Positions 1-8,744 of a stretch of 64,000 nt of DNA are shown in pieces. The stretch comes from Aurantiacibacter zhengii. GTDB taxonomy: Bacteria > Pseudomonadota > Alphaproteobacteria > Sphingomonadales > Sphingomonadaceae. The position numbers were made by a program, and so were the translations under genes. The stretch spans positions 430,241 through 494,240 of the forward strand of contig NZ_QXFL01000004.1 in the NCBI RefSeq assembly GCF_003584125.1, given 5' to 3'. How positions within the stretch are numbered: the first letter of the stretch is position 1; every line of letters begins with the position of its first letter. The notes under the pieces are model-generated. The model was given only the letters and a program-made list of their open reading frames with translations. It was not told the origin of the DNA and did no database searches.

Positions 1-586
1 CATCGGCGGCGTGGGTGGCGGCCCGGCCGTGGCCGTGCAGGATGTCAATCCGGCCACCACGGTGACCCAAGGCACGATGATCCCGGCAATCCTCGAAACT
101 GCCATCAACACCGACGTGCCGGGGTTCGTACGCGCCGTGGTTAGCCAGGACGTGCGCAGCTACGATGGCAGCCGCGTGCTGATCCCGCGCTCCAGCCGTC
201 TCGTCGGCCAGTACCAGTCCGGCCTGCAGGCGGGCCAGCGGCGCGCCTATGTGATCTGGCAACGCGTTATCCGCCCCGATGGTGTTACCGTGTCGCTGCA
301 AAGCCCGGCCACCAGCTTCGATGGCACGGCGGGCCTGCAGGGCGATGTGAACACCCATTTCTTCAGCAGGTTCGGCAGCGCCATGCTGCTGTCGGTCATC
401 GGCGGCCTCACCACCGTCGCCAGCGGTGGCGCGTCGGTTATCCTCGGCGGCGGGGAATCTGCCGCGAGCACGGCCTTGCAGCAGGACGGACAGCGTCCGC
501 CCACCATTCGTGTTCGCATGGGTGAACCGATCCGCGTCTACACCGCGCGCGATCTGGACTTCACCCGCGCGCCGCAGGTCAACTGA
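1..586 (+). CDS. virB10: VirB10/TrbI type IV secretion protein, C-terminal part (5' end outside window)
   Basis: The reading frame is open from base 2 and ends in TGA at 586, so 194 residues of the C-terminus are seen. VirB10 spans both membranes of a type IV secretion channel and its C-terminal beta-barrel forms the outer-membrane cap. The visible part has family features: an early 'GTMIPAILET' stretch, 'VSQDVRSYDGSRVLIPRSS', and a glycine/alanine-rich hydrophobic segment near residues 120-150 that fits the antenna helix. The C-terminus ends soon after a 'GEPIRVYTARDLDF' stretch, as in VirB10/TrbI proteins. virB11 follows after 7 bases, the usual order. Truncation is due only to the window edge. 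Whether the operon serves conjugation or effector export cannot be told here. Confidence 0.9.
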   Translation, partial: IGGVGGGPAVAVQDVNPATTVTQGTMIPAILETAINTDVPGFVRAVVSQDVRSYDGSRVLIPRSSRLVGQYQSGLQAGQRRAYVIWQRVIRPDGVTVSLQSPATSFDGTAGLQGDVNTHFFSRFGSAMLLSVIGGLTTVASGGASVILGGGESAASTALQQDGQRPPTIRVRMGEPIRVYTARDLDFTRAPQVN

Positions 587-593
587 GGCCACC

Positions 594-1652
594 GTGTCGG
601 CGGAAATCCATCATCTGGGTGATAAGCCGGAGCGCGGAGGGGATGCGCCCACGCCCATGGCCGGACCGCCCGAAGACGCGCCGCAGGTGCCCAGTGGTTC
701 GGTCTATCTCGATGCCTACCTGGCGCCTTTCCGCGACTGGCTGGAGCGTGACACGGTAACCGAAATTCTCGTGAATAAGCCAGGAGAGATGTGGGTGGAG
801 GATGCCGCCACCCCGGGCATGCAGCGTGTCGAGAACGAGGCGATCGACGACAAGCTGATCCAGCGCCTAGCCGAACAGGTCGCGCGCATCAGCCACCAGG
901 GTATCAACCGCGAACATCCGCTGCTGGGTGCGACCCTCCCGGACGGCGCGCGCATCCAGTTCTGCGGCCCGCCCGCCACGCGCAAGCACTGGGCGATGGC
1001 CGTACGCCGCCACCGCCGCCTTGATCTGCCGCTGGACGCCTACGATTCCGGGCCGCTGTCGCAGCCGAGCGAAGCGGACATGCCCGATCCGCAAGACCAT
1101 CCGATCGCTTTCCTGCGTGCCGCGATCAGGGCCAAGAAGACGATCCTGATTTCGGGTGGTACCAGCACCGGCAAGACAACCTTCCTCAACGCGATGCTGG
1201 GCGAAATCCCGCGCGACGAACGCGTCGTGCTGGTGGAGGATACGCCCGAACTCAAGTTCCCCGGCGCAAACGCCGTGGGCCTCGTCGCCGTGAAGGGCGA
1301 ACTGGGAGAGGCCAAGGTTACCGCCAACGAACTTCTGCAATCGGCGCTGCGCCTGCGGCCCGACCGCATCGTGCTGGGCGAACTGCGCGGCGCGGAAAGC
1401 GTATCCTTCCTGCGCGCGATCAACACCGGTCACCCCGGCAGTTTTTCCACCATCCATGCCAATTCCCTGCGCGGCGCGCTGGAACAGCTTTCGCTGATGG
1501 TGATGCAGACCGGCATCGGCCTGACCCGCAGCGACACCATTGCCTATGCCGCCAGCGTGATCGACGTGATCGTTCAGCTGAAGCGGTCGGACGGCAAGCG
1601 CGGCATCGCCGCCATTGCCCGCGCCAGCGATCTGGTGGAAACGTGGGCGTGA
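594..1652 (+). CDS. virB11: VirB11 type IV secretion ATPase
   Basis: Hexameric traffic ATPase at the cytoplasmic base of a VirB/D4 type IV secretion system. Seen in the 352-residue product: Walker A 'GGTSTGKT' near residue 188, an Asp box 'VEDTPEL', Walker B 'VLGELRGAE', and a His box 'HPGSFSTIHA', in the family order. The N-terminal domain includes 'DTVTEILVNKPGEMWVE', typical of VirB11. The GTG at 594 is chosen because it follows the virB10 stop by 7 bases and has TGAGG upstream. An in-frame ATG at 657 is the alternative and would remove 21 residues. It is the last gene of the VirB operon, since ppk follows with its own spacing of about 50 bases. Confidence 0.93.
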   Translation: MSAEIHHLGDKPERGGDAPTPMAGPPEDAPQVPSGSVYLDAYLAPFRDWLERDTVTEILVNKPGEMWVEDAATPGMQRVENEAIDDKLIQRLAEQVARISHQGINREHPLLGATLPDGARIQFCGPPATRKHWAMAVRRHRRLDLPLDAYDSGPLSQPSEADMPDPQDHPIAFLRAAIRAKKTILISGGTSTGKTTFLNAMLGEIPRDERVVLVEDTPELKFPGANAVGLVAVKGELGEAKVTANELLQSALRLRPDRIVLGELRGAESVSFLRAINTGHPGSFSTIHANSLRGALEQLSLMVMQTGIGLTRSDTIAYAASVIDVIVQLKRSDGKRGIAAIARASDLVETWA

Positions 1653-1701
1653 AGGGCATTTGCTGATCTAGCCTGCCCATTTCCGACATGACCGAGGATC
1701 G

Positions 1702-3897
1702 ATGAGCACCGCCCCCGATATGCCCCATCCCGAAGGCACCGCCGTCAAGGACTTCGAAGAGCTTCCGGCCGAGGAACGCTATTTCAACCGCGAGATGTCG
1801 TGGCTGTCGTTCAACCAACGCGTGCTGGCCGAAGCACGCCGCAGTTCCTATCCGCTGCTGGAGCGGGTGCGTTTCCTCTCGATATCGGGCAGCAATCTCG
1901 ACGAATTCATGATGATCCGCGTCGCCGGTCTTGCCGGGCAGGTGCGTAGCGGCGTTGCCGAAATGTCGCTGGATGCACGCACGCCCAAGCAACAGCTTTC
2001 GACAATCACGGAAAGGTTTCGGCAGCTGGAAGAGGGGCAGCAGGCCGCCCTCAGCGAACTGCTGCCGCTGCTGGCCGAGCAGGGTATCCACATCAAGGGC
2101 GAGGATCGCCTGGACTCCCGGTCGGACGAATGGCTGCGGCAGTATTTTCTCGATCACATCATGCCGGTGATCACGCCGCAGGCGATCGATCCGGGGCATC
2201 CCTTCCCCTTCGTCGCCAATCTGGGCATCGGCGCACTGTTCAACCTGACCCGGCGCGAGGACAGCAGCCAGCTGGTGGAAATGGTGCTGATCCCCAGCGC
2301 CCTGCCGCGCTTCGTTCGGATTCCTTCCGAGGTATCGGGTGACGAGGCGATCTACGTTGCCATCGAACGGCTGGTGGTGCGCTTTGCCGACTTGCTGTTT
2401 CCCGGGTTCGAGGTGACCGGTGACGGGGTGTTCCGCGTGCTGCGGGACAGCGATATCGAGGTTGAAGAGGAAGCCGAAGACCTCGTGCGCTATTTCCGCA
2501 GCGCCATCCAGCGCCGCCGCCGCGGTCAGGTCATCATGCTGGAAATCGACGAGGGCTTCGATCCCGAAGCGGAAGAGCTGCTACGCGACAAGCTGGGGCT
2601 GGAGCAGGCCTTCGTCACCAAGACCGGCGGCATGCTGGGCATCGTCAGGCTGGCCGAGGTGGTGGAGGAAGACCGGCCCGACCTGAAGTTTCCGCCCTTC
2701 TCCCCCCGCTATCCCGAACGTGTGATGGAGCATGACGGCGATGTCTTCGCCGCTATCTCCGAAAAGGACATGGTGATCCACCATCCCTACGAGAGCTTCG
2801 AGGTGGTGGTGGATTTCCTGCGGCAGGCGGCGAACGATCCCAATGTCGTCTCGATCAAGCAGTCGCTGTACCGCGCCGGCCAGCAATCCTCGGTTATCAA
2901 CGCACTGTGCGAAGCTGCCGAGAACGGCAAGTCGGTTACTGCCGTGGTGGAGCTAAAGGCTCGCTTCGACGAGGAGCAGAACCTGAAGTGGGCAGGCGAA
3001 CTGGAGCGCGCCGGCGTGCAGGTGATCTACGGTTTCATCGACTGGAAGACCCACGCCAAGATCAGCATGGTCGTACGGCAGGAGGAAGGCGGCTATCGCA
3101 CCTACTGCCATTTCGGCACCGGCAATTATCATCCGGTCACCACCAAGATCTATACCGACCTCAGCTATTTCACCGCCGACCCCGCGCTGGGCCGCGATGC
3201 CGCCAAGCTGTTCAATTTCATTACCGGCTATGTCGAGCCCGACCAGCTTGAGCGCATTGCCATCTCGCCCCTGAATCTGCGCGATACCTTACTGGCCAAT
3301 ATCGACGCCGAAATCGCCTTCGCGCGTCAGGGCAAACCGGCCACGATCTGGTGGAAACTGAACCAGATCACCGAGAAGACCGTCATCGACAAGCTGTACG
3401 AGGCCAGCCAGGCCGGGGTGCAGGTCGTGATCGTGTGCCGTGGCATCTGCGGCCTTCGCCCCGGCGTGCCGGGTCTTTCCGACAACATCACAGTCAAGTC
3501 GATCATCGGCCGTTTCCTGGAGCACGGGCGGATCTATGCCTTCGGCAACGGCGATGCGCTGCCGAGCGACAAGGCCAAGGTCTATATCGCCAGCGCCGAC
3601 GTGATGGACCGTAACCTCTACCGCCGGGTGGAAGCCATGGTGCCGATCATCAACGACACCGTTCATGACCAGGTGCTGGAACAGGTGCTGCTCGCCAACC
3701 TGCTGGATACCGAGCAAAGCTGGCTGCTGGACGGCGAAACCGGGGAGTACGAACGCGTCGAAAGCGAGCCGGGGCTTGAGGAAGACGGTTTCAACTGCCA
3801 CGATTACTTCATGACCAATCCCTCCCTTTCCGGCCGCGGGGACGCGCTGAAGGAAGATCGCGTGCCGAAACTGTCGCTGCGCAAAGGAGCCGTATGA
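1702..3897 (+). CDS. ppk: Polyphosphate kinase 1
   Basis: Reversibly polymerises the gamma phosphate of ATP into inorganic polyphosphate at the membrane. The 731-residue product has full family length. The N-terminal domain begins 'YFNREMSWLSFNQRVLAEA', the PPK1 signature. Two conserved histidines are visible: H451 in 'KTHAK' and H470 in 'CHFGTGNYH', 19 residues apart as in the autophosphorylated pair of E. coli PPK. The C-terminal region holds 'ASADVMDRNLYRRVE'. The stop overlaps the ppx start in ATGA, so synthesis and breakdown of polyphosphate are translationally coupled. Only the exact start could be argued; the ATG at 1702 fits the family N-terminus. Confidence 0.97.
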   Translation: MSTAPDMPHPEGTAVKDFEELPAEERYFNREMSWLSFNQRVLAEARRSSYPLLERVRFLSISGSNLDEFMMIRVAGLAGQVRSGVAEMSLDARTPKQQLSTITERFRQLEEGQQAALSELLPLLAEQGIHIKGEDRLDSRSDEWLRQYFLDHIMPVITPQAIDPGHPFPFVANLGIGALFNLTRREDSSQLVEMVLIPSALPRFVRIPSEVSGDEAIYVAIERLVVRFADLLFPGFEVTGDGVFRVLRDSDIEVEEEAEDLVRYFRSAIQRRRRGQVIMLEIDEGFDPEAEELLRDKLGLEQAFVTKTGGMLGIVRLAEVVEEDRPDLKFPPFSPRYPERVMEHDGDVFAAISEKDMVIHHPYESFEVVVDFLRQAANDPNVVSIKQSLYRAGQQSSVINALCEAAENGKSVTAVVELKARFDEEQNLKWAGELERAGVQVIYGFIDWKTHAKISMVVRQEEGGYRTYCHFGTGNYHPVTTKIYTDLSYFTADPALGRDAAKLFNFITGYVEPDQLERIAISPLNLRDTLLANIDAEIAFARQGKPATIWWKLNQITEKTVIDKLYEASQAGVQVVIVCRGICGLRPGVPGLSDNITVKSIIGRFLEHGRIYAFGNGDALPSDKAKVYIASADVMDRNLYRRVEAMVPIINDTVHDQVLEQVLLANLLDTEQSWLLDGETGEYERVESEPGLEEDGFNCHDYFMTNPSLSGRGDALKEDRVPKLSLRKGAV

Positions 3898-5381
3898 CAG
3901 CGACGTTCGCCAGCCAGAGGGCGAAAAACGCCATCCGGCCGCAGCGCGCTGTCATCGATATAGGTTCAAACACTGTCCGCCTGGTTGTCTATTCGGGCCC
4001 GCAGCGTGCGCCCGATGTCTGGCTGAACGAAAAAGTCACCGCCCGCCTGGGCCGCGATCTCGCCAGTTCGGGGAAGATGCCGGAAGAGGCGATCGCACTG
4101 GCCATGCGCGGCCTTGCCCGCTTTGCGACGATCCTGAAGGACATCGAAGTAACCGACGTGCGCACAGTGGCCACGGCGGCGGTGCGCGATGCGAAGAACG
4201 GGCCGCAATTCGTGCAAATAGTGGAAGCCCTGGGCCTGAAGGTCGAAGTCCTTTCCGGGGAAGAGGAAGCGCGCATATCCGCCTGCGGGGTCATCGGCGC
4301 GTTTCCCGGTGCCGAAGGCGTCGTGGCAGACCTTGGCGGTGGCAGTCTGGAACTGGTGGCCATCGGCAATGGCGAGGCGACGCACGGCGTGAGCCTGCCC
4401 TTGGGCACACTGCGCCTGCCCGCCCTTCGCGAGAACGGTACCAAGGGGTTCAACAAGGCGATCAAGGCGGAACTCGCAAAGGCGGACTGGGCAAAAGTGC
4501 ATCCCGGCCCGCTATTCATGGTGGGTGGCACCTGGCGGGCACTGGCAGCCTTTGCGATGCACAAGGCCAAGTACCCGCTTACCGATCCCCAGGCGTTCAC
4601 CCTCTCGGTCGCCGAGGCGGACAAGGCTGCCCGGAAGATAGCGCGTATGGATCCGGAGAAGCTAACGGGGATTCCCGGCATTTCCTCCTCCCGGGCGGAA
4701 GGGCTGCCATGTGCTGCCGCCATGCTTCGCCCGCTGCTGCAATCGCTTAAACCCGAGGGGCTTGTATTCTCGTCGTGGGGTCTACGCGAGGGGGTGCTTT
4801 ATAGCGGCTTGGCCGATGGAGCACAGAAACTCGATCCGCTGCTGGCCGCCGTTTCTCATTTTACCGAACCGCGCGGCGCGTCGCAGACAATGGCGACGCT
4901 GATCGCAGCCTGGACATCGGATGCGGCACGCTCGCGCGGCAACGGCAGCGAGCGATTGCGCCTGGCCGCTATCATGCTCAGCCTGGCGCAGTGGCGGCTC
5001 GAGCCGAACATGCGGCTGAAACATTCCACTGACTGGGCGCTGGACAAGCGCTGGCTGGGGTTGACACACAAGGGCCGGGCCATGCTTGCAGCGGCTCTGC
5101 GCGGCGCGAACGGGCAGCTGGCCCCTATGCCGGAACTGGAAGCGCTCGCCAGCGAGGAAGCTTTGCACGAGGCAACCGCATGGGGACTGGCCTTCCGCCT
5201 TTGCCGCAGGCTAGGCGCCGGATCGCGCATTTCGCTAATGTCGAGCAAGCTTACCCGTGAAGGCGACGAGCTGCGTCTGTGGCTGGAGCCGGGGCGCGCG
5301 CAACTGGTATCCGAACAGGTGGAAACGGAACTCGCCCGCCTCGCCGCGTGGCTGGGGTGCGAAGGTATCGTCGAGGCCTGA
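3894..5381 (+). CDS. ppx: Exopolyphosphatase (Ppx/GppA family)
   Basis: Hydrolyses terminal phosphates from polyphosphate, or the 5' phosphate of pppGpp in the GppA branch. The 495-residue protein starts with the ASKHA phosphate loop 'VIDIGSNTVRLVVY' and carries a second phosphate-binding motif 'VADLGGGSLELV' near residue 145. A catalytic-type Glu lies in the 'VLSGEEEARIS' segment. The C-terminal half is an HD-like helical extension, giving the long Ppx form. It overlaps ppk by four bases, an arrangement common in alphaproteobacteria. The choice between Ppx and GppA activity rests on the neighbour, not on a motif. Confidence 0.94.
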   Translation: MTATFASQRAKNAIRPQRAVIDIGSNTVRLVVYSGPQRAPDVWLNEKVTARLGRDLASSGKMPEEAIALAMRGLARFATILKDIEVTDVRTVATAAVRDAKNGPQFVQIVEALGLKVEVLSGEEEARISACGVIGAFPGAEGVVADLGGGSLELVAIGNGEATHGVSLPLGTLRLPALRENGTKGFNKAIKAELAKADWAKVHPGPLFMVGGTWRALAAFAMHKAKYPLTDPQAFTLSVAEADKAARKIARMDPEKLTGIPGISSSRAEGLPCAAAMLRPLLQSLKPEGLVFSSWGLREGVLYSGLADGAQKLDPLLAAVSHFTEPRGASQTMATLIAAWTSDAARSRGNGSERLRLAAIMLSLAQWRLEPNMRLKHSTDWALDKRWLGLTHKGRAMLAAALRGANGQLAPMPELEALASEEALHEATAWGLAFRLCRRLGAGSRISLMSSKLTREGDELRLWLEPGRAQLVSEQVETELARLAAWLGCEGIVEA

Positions 5382-5478
5382 GGCCGGACAGGGCAATCCT
5401 ATTGCTCCCGGTCAATTTAGTCAGCGCCAATCACTGCTAGGTTTCGCCCAGATCATTCCTTTGACTGGAGCAAAACGC

Positions 5479-5796
5479 ATGACCGACACCGGAAAAGCCC
5501 GTCTCGAAACCCAGCTTGCGGAACTCGAAAGCCGCCTCTCCCGCATCGAACGCGACCTGGACGAGCCGCACGACCCCGATTCAAGCGAACGTGCGGTTCA
5601 GATGGAAGACGACGAAAGCCTTGAAGCACAAGCCCGTCTCGTCACGAGGGAAATTGCATCGACCAGGCGCGCGCTCGACCGGATCGACAGCGGCGAGTAT
5701 GGTATTTGCGTTGAATGCGGGGAGGAAATATCGGCAGAGCGGCTGGAAGCCCGGCCCGAAGCCGCCCTGTGTATTGCCTGCGCGCGAAAAGTTTAG
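5479..5796 (+). CDS. DksA/TraR-type C4 zinc-finger protein
   Basis: Small 105-residue member of the DksA/TraR family, whose larger members bind RNA polymerase through the secondary channel and modulate initiation with ppGpp. The N-terminal two thirds is a predicted coiled coil rich in Glu and Arg ('LETQLAELESRLSRIERDL'). The C-terminal finger has 'CVECGEEI' and 'CIACARKV', that is CxxC paired with CxxC. It is shorter than DksA proper (about 150 residues), closer to the YbiI/TraR-like short forms, so a DksA name is avoided. The ATG at 5479 is preferred over upstream in-frame starts that run into the end of ppx. Confidence 0.85.
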   Translation: MTDTGKARLETQLAELESRLSRIERDLDEPHDPDSSERAVQMEDDESLEAQARLVTREIASTRRALDRIDSGEYGICVECGEEISAERLEARPEAALCIACARKV

Positions 5797-5802
5797 AACG
5801 CA

Positions 5803-5820
5803 TTCCGCGGCTTAGCGGAA
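5803..5820. other. Short perfect inverted repeat after the zinc-finger gene
   Basis: TTCCGC and GCGGAA are separated by six bases, starting 7 bases after the stop at 5796. There is no following T-run, so it is at most a weak or Rho-assisted 3' end structure. Confidence 0.35.
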
Positions 5821-5894
5821 ACATCGGCTGGCTTCGGGGTTTACCTTGACGAAGCATCCCGGAGGAAAGCCGGGGCACAGAAGGTATTTCGGTA

Positions 5895-6011
5895 ATGCGC
5901 GAATTCGCCGGCCTCGGCATTGTGGCCCTCGTGGTGATTGCGACCCTCATCGCGATCTGGTGGTTTCGACGTGCGAAGAAACGTCGGCACCGCGGCAACC
6001 GGATTCCGTAA
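5895..6011 (+). CDS. Small single-pass membrane protein (38 aa)
   Basis: An ATG at 5895 opens a 38-residue frame ending TAA at 6011. The first 24 residues are almost wholly hydrophobic ('GIVALVVIATLIAIWWF') and the last 14 are strongly basic (RRAKKRRHRGNR), which fits one transmembrane helix with a positive cytoplasmic tail. An AGAAGG stretch about 10 bases upstream could be the ribosome site. It faces the convergent TonB-receptor gene. No family is recognised; the charge distribution is the main support. Confidence 0.45.
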   Translation: MREFAGLGIVALVVIATLIAIWWFRRAKKRRHRGNRIP

Positions 6012-6054
6012 GCCCGCCGGCGGGCCGACCGCCGGTATCCAATCACCGTGCTGG

Positions 6055-8058
6055 CTAGAAGCCGTAGCGCAGGCCGATCCAGAACGTCTGCGGCTCTCCC
6101 AGGTCTAAAGCACCTTCGCTGTTCCGGGTCACGATCGTTTCATCCAGCAGGTTTTCCACGCGCACCACGCCGGAAAGTGCGCCGAACAGCGGTAGCTGGG
6201 CAAACAGGTCAACCGTCGTTGCGGCGGGCAACGGCTCCGTTTCCTGATCGCTTTCGTACTGGCGCCCGACATGTCGCAGGGTAGCCGCGAACAGCGCCCC
6301 ATCCGCTGGCTGCCACGTCGCCGTAGCGCTGGCAGCGAACGTCGGCGTTTGCGGAGGAAGGTTGCCATCCAGCACGGATGCCGGGCCTGTCCCTTCTATT
6401 TCCGGAGCGACCAGTGAAAGCGTCGCATTCAAGCCGAAAGTCCCGAAGGCCAGCCGGGTGCCAAGTTCCAGTCCCTGCGCGTCAATGGCATCAAGGTTGC
6501 GGCGCTGGCGCAGGTTCGGCTCCAGCGTCACATTGGCGATGGCATTTTCCACCCTGTTGTCAAAGAACGTGGCCGACAGGTGCATCCAGTCGGCCGCCTG
6601 CATGTCCATGCCCAGTTCCCAGCCCTCAAGCCGCTCCGGTTCGAGCGCGGCATTGGCCTGCGTCACCACCGGGAAGACGACGAAGGGGCGGTAAAGTTCG
6701 TTGATCGTCGGCAGGCGGAAACCGCTGTAGGCAGCGCCGCGCAAGGTCAGCTTGCGGCTGATCTGAAGTCGCGCGCCCGCCCGCCAAGTCACTTCCCAGT
6801 CGGAACGGTCGGCGAAGTCTTCATCGGTAACCACGGTTCCGTCCGGTTCAACCGCGCGGTAAAAACCGTTTTCGATGGAATAGCGGTCTGCGCGCAGGCC
6901 GCCGGTCAGCGTGATCGGGCCGTACTGCCAGTCATGCTCTGCATAGAACCCCAAGTCCATGTTGCTGCCACCGGCAAAGCGGTTCTCGGTAAGATTGCCG
7001 CTGAAGGCTGAGTAGGCATCCTCGAACAGGTCGCCTTCGTTACTACGATAATCGGCACCCAGGCGCAGCGTATGGTTAGTGCCGAGCGGAGGACGCACCT
7101 CGATCTTTCCGCCATAGCCGCTCGCGGGAGTATCCTTCTGATCCAGCACGCGCACGAAGCGGGTGGAGGAAATCACCACGTTGGAGAAATTTCGCCACTG
7201 GGCATAGGCTAGCGCGTCCACCTGCCACGCTCCGCGCGAAACGACGCGCAGCGACAGGTCTTCGCCCCGGATCATGCTGTCCGCACCCTCGAAACGCAAG
7301 GTGCGATTGTCCTCGAACGCAAGACCGCGCACCTGCACTTCCAGCGCATCGCCCAGTTGCTGGACCGCGCGCCCGCTGATGGACCAGCTTTCGTAACTGG
7401 CGCGGGAAGTGGCCGGCACCCGCTCTGCTTGCGGGGTGGTAAAGAACCCCTTGCCGCGGTCAAAACGGCCACTCGCCACGGCATAGCCGCCGTCCCACTG
7501 CGGCGCGACAGTGAGGGACGACTGCGTACCGCCACGATCGTTTAGCAGCGCCTGCCCGCTGACAAGGCCGAGCGTCGCGGCGTCGGCACTGGTCAGCTCG
7601 ATCGTTCCAGCCAGCGCTCCCGCGCCGAATGGACCGGAGCCGCCGCCACGGGTCACACGGATTGACGACAGACGCTCCGGCGCCAGGGCATTGAACGGCA
7701 CATAGCCGAAGAACGGATCGACCATGGGCACCCCGTCGAGCAGCACGAGCGCGCGGCTCGAGGCGTTGCCCCCCAAAGCCCTGAGCGTGGCGCCCTGGGC
7801 GGTTGGGTTGGAACTGCGACTGTCGGAGCGGCGGAACTGCTGGAACCCGGCCACCGAGCCCAGCGCATCCTCCACGGTGCCCGATCCTGTCGCAATGATC
7901 TGCTGGCGGTCCAGCTCGATTACGGAATAGGCGGGTACGGACGGGGCATCCTCCAGCCCTTCCCCCAGCACGATGATCGGATCGCCGGCATTTTCCTCCT
8001 GCGCAAGGGCCGGCGCACTGCAGAGCGCCGCGGCGGTGGCGAAGAGGAGGTATTTCAT
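6055..8058 (-). CDS. TonB-dependent outer-membrane receptor
   Basis: Outer-membrane gated beta-barrel that imports a scarce ligand with TonB energy. The 667-residue product starts with a clear signal peptide (MKYLLFATAAALCSAPALAQ), which is why the ATG at 8058 is taken rather than one seven codons upstream. The plug domain follows, with 'VEDALGSVAGFQQFRRSD', 'LVLLDGVPMVDPFFGYVPFN' and a 'RGGGSGPFGAGALAGTIEL' segment. The barrel ends in an aromatic C-terminus (LRYGF), the usual assembly signal. A Tat-like exported protein gene lies 67 bases upstream on the same strand and may share its transcript. The ligand is not evident, and no cobalamin riboswitch-like element was recognised upstream. Confidence 0.92.
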   Translation of the reverse strand: MKYLLFATAAALCSAPALAQEENAGDPIIVLGEGLEDAPSVPAYSVIELDRQQIIATGSGTVEDALGSVAGFQQFRRSDSRSSNPTAQGATLRALGGNASSRALVLLDGVPMVDPFFGYVPFNALAPERLSSIRVTRGGGSGPFGAGALAGTIELTSADAATLGLVSGQALLNDRGGTQSSLTVAPQWDGGYAVASGRFDRGKGFFTTPQAERVPATSRASYESWSISGRAVQQLGDALEVQVRGLAFEDNRTLRFEGADSMIRGEDLSLRVVSRGAWQVDALAYAQWRNFSNVVISSTRFVRVLDQKDTPASGYGGKIEVRPPLGTNHTLRLGADYRSNEGDLFEDAYSAFSGNLTENRFAGGSNMDLGFYAEHDWQYGPITLTGGLRADRYSIENGFYRAVEPDGTVVTDEDFADRSDWEVTWRAGARLQISRKLTLRGAAYSGFRLPTINELYRPFVVFPVVTQANAALEPERLEGWELGMDMQAADWMHLSATFFDNRVENAIANVTLEPNLRQRRNLDAIDAQGLELGTRLAFGTFGLNATLSLVAPEIEGTGPASVLDGNLPPQTPTFAASATATWQPADGALFAATLRHVGRQYESDQETEPLPAATTVDLFAQLPLFGALSGVVRVENLLDETIVTRNSEGALDLGEPQTFWIGLRYGF

Positions 8059-8125
8059 CGGAAGAGCAATTCGCAACACATCGGCGGGGCACTAGCGATC
8101 CCAGGGCATCGCGTCACCCCGGCGT

Positions 8126-8668
8126 TTAGGCGGTGCGCGGTGACGTGCCGGGCGAAGGCAGCAGGAGCCAGGCGGATACGAGAGTGCCATTGTGAAATCC
8201 CGTGCCGCCCGCCAGAAGCGGCTCGTCCGGCTTTTTCACAAAACCTGCAAAGGTGCCGAGCCATTCCTTCCCCGCACCCACCGCCATTCGGATCGAAGGA
8301 TTCCAGGCGGGATTGTCAGTAAAGCCCGAGCAGCCATGGTCGTTTCCGCGCAGCAGGAATGCCATTTCATAACCTTGCTCCACACCGGCACTGGCGAAAG
8401 CCTGGGCATCGGCATCGGTGGTGACGCCCGCAAGCCTGGGTGGCCGCTGCCGAAGCACGTCGCGCGCTGCAGTCAGCGGATCGCCCGCGACAGCAAGGGT
8501 CGGAAGTCCAGCCGCGCCGAGCGCCCTTGCGAAGGTGCGACCCGCCAAGAGATCTTCGCCATAGACGGCTGCGGGTATTCCGGCTTGCCCGCGCAGGCTC
8601 CATCCCGAAGCTGCTACCGCCGGTACACCAATGGCTGCGACAATGAGGTTGCGGCGGCTAAGTTTCAT
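8126..8668 (-). CDS. Exported protein of unknown function with Tat-like leader
   Basis: 180-residue product not recognised as a named family. The N-terminus 'MKLSRRNLIVAAIGVPAVAA' has a twin arginine followed by a hydrophobic stretch, so Tat export is likely; the ATG at 8668 is chosen because it puts this leader first. The body carries 'LLRGNDHGCSGFTDNPAWNPSIRM', unusual for its single Cys next to His and Gly, which might bind a metal or be acylated, but that is speculation. It precedes the TonB-dependent receptor by 67 bases on the same strand, which suggests a periplasmic role connected to the receptor's ligand. Confidence 0.6.
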   Translation of the reverse strand: MKLSRRNLIVAAIGVPAVAASGWSLRGQAGIPAAVYGEDLLAGRTFARALGAAGLPTLAVAGDPLTAARDVLRQRPPRLAGVTTDADAQAFASAGVEQGYEMAFLLRGNDHGCSGFTDNPAWNPSIRMAVGAGKEWLGTFAGFVKKPDEPLLAGGTGFHNGTLVSAWLLLPSPGTSPRTA

Positions 8669-8744
8669 GGCTTGGAACCACGCGGCGCTGCCCACGCGAA
8701 GCTTTGCACTGGAGTAGAACCGGCCACGATCCGAAGGAGCCGGT

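Noticed and set aside
8059..8125. A cobalamin riboswitch before the first TonB-dependent receptor
   Set aside because: The gap is only 67 bases and has no B12-box-like sequence that I could recognise.
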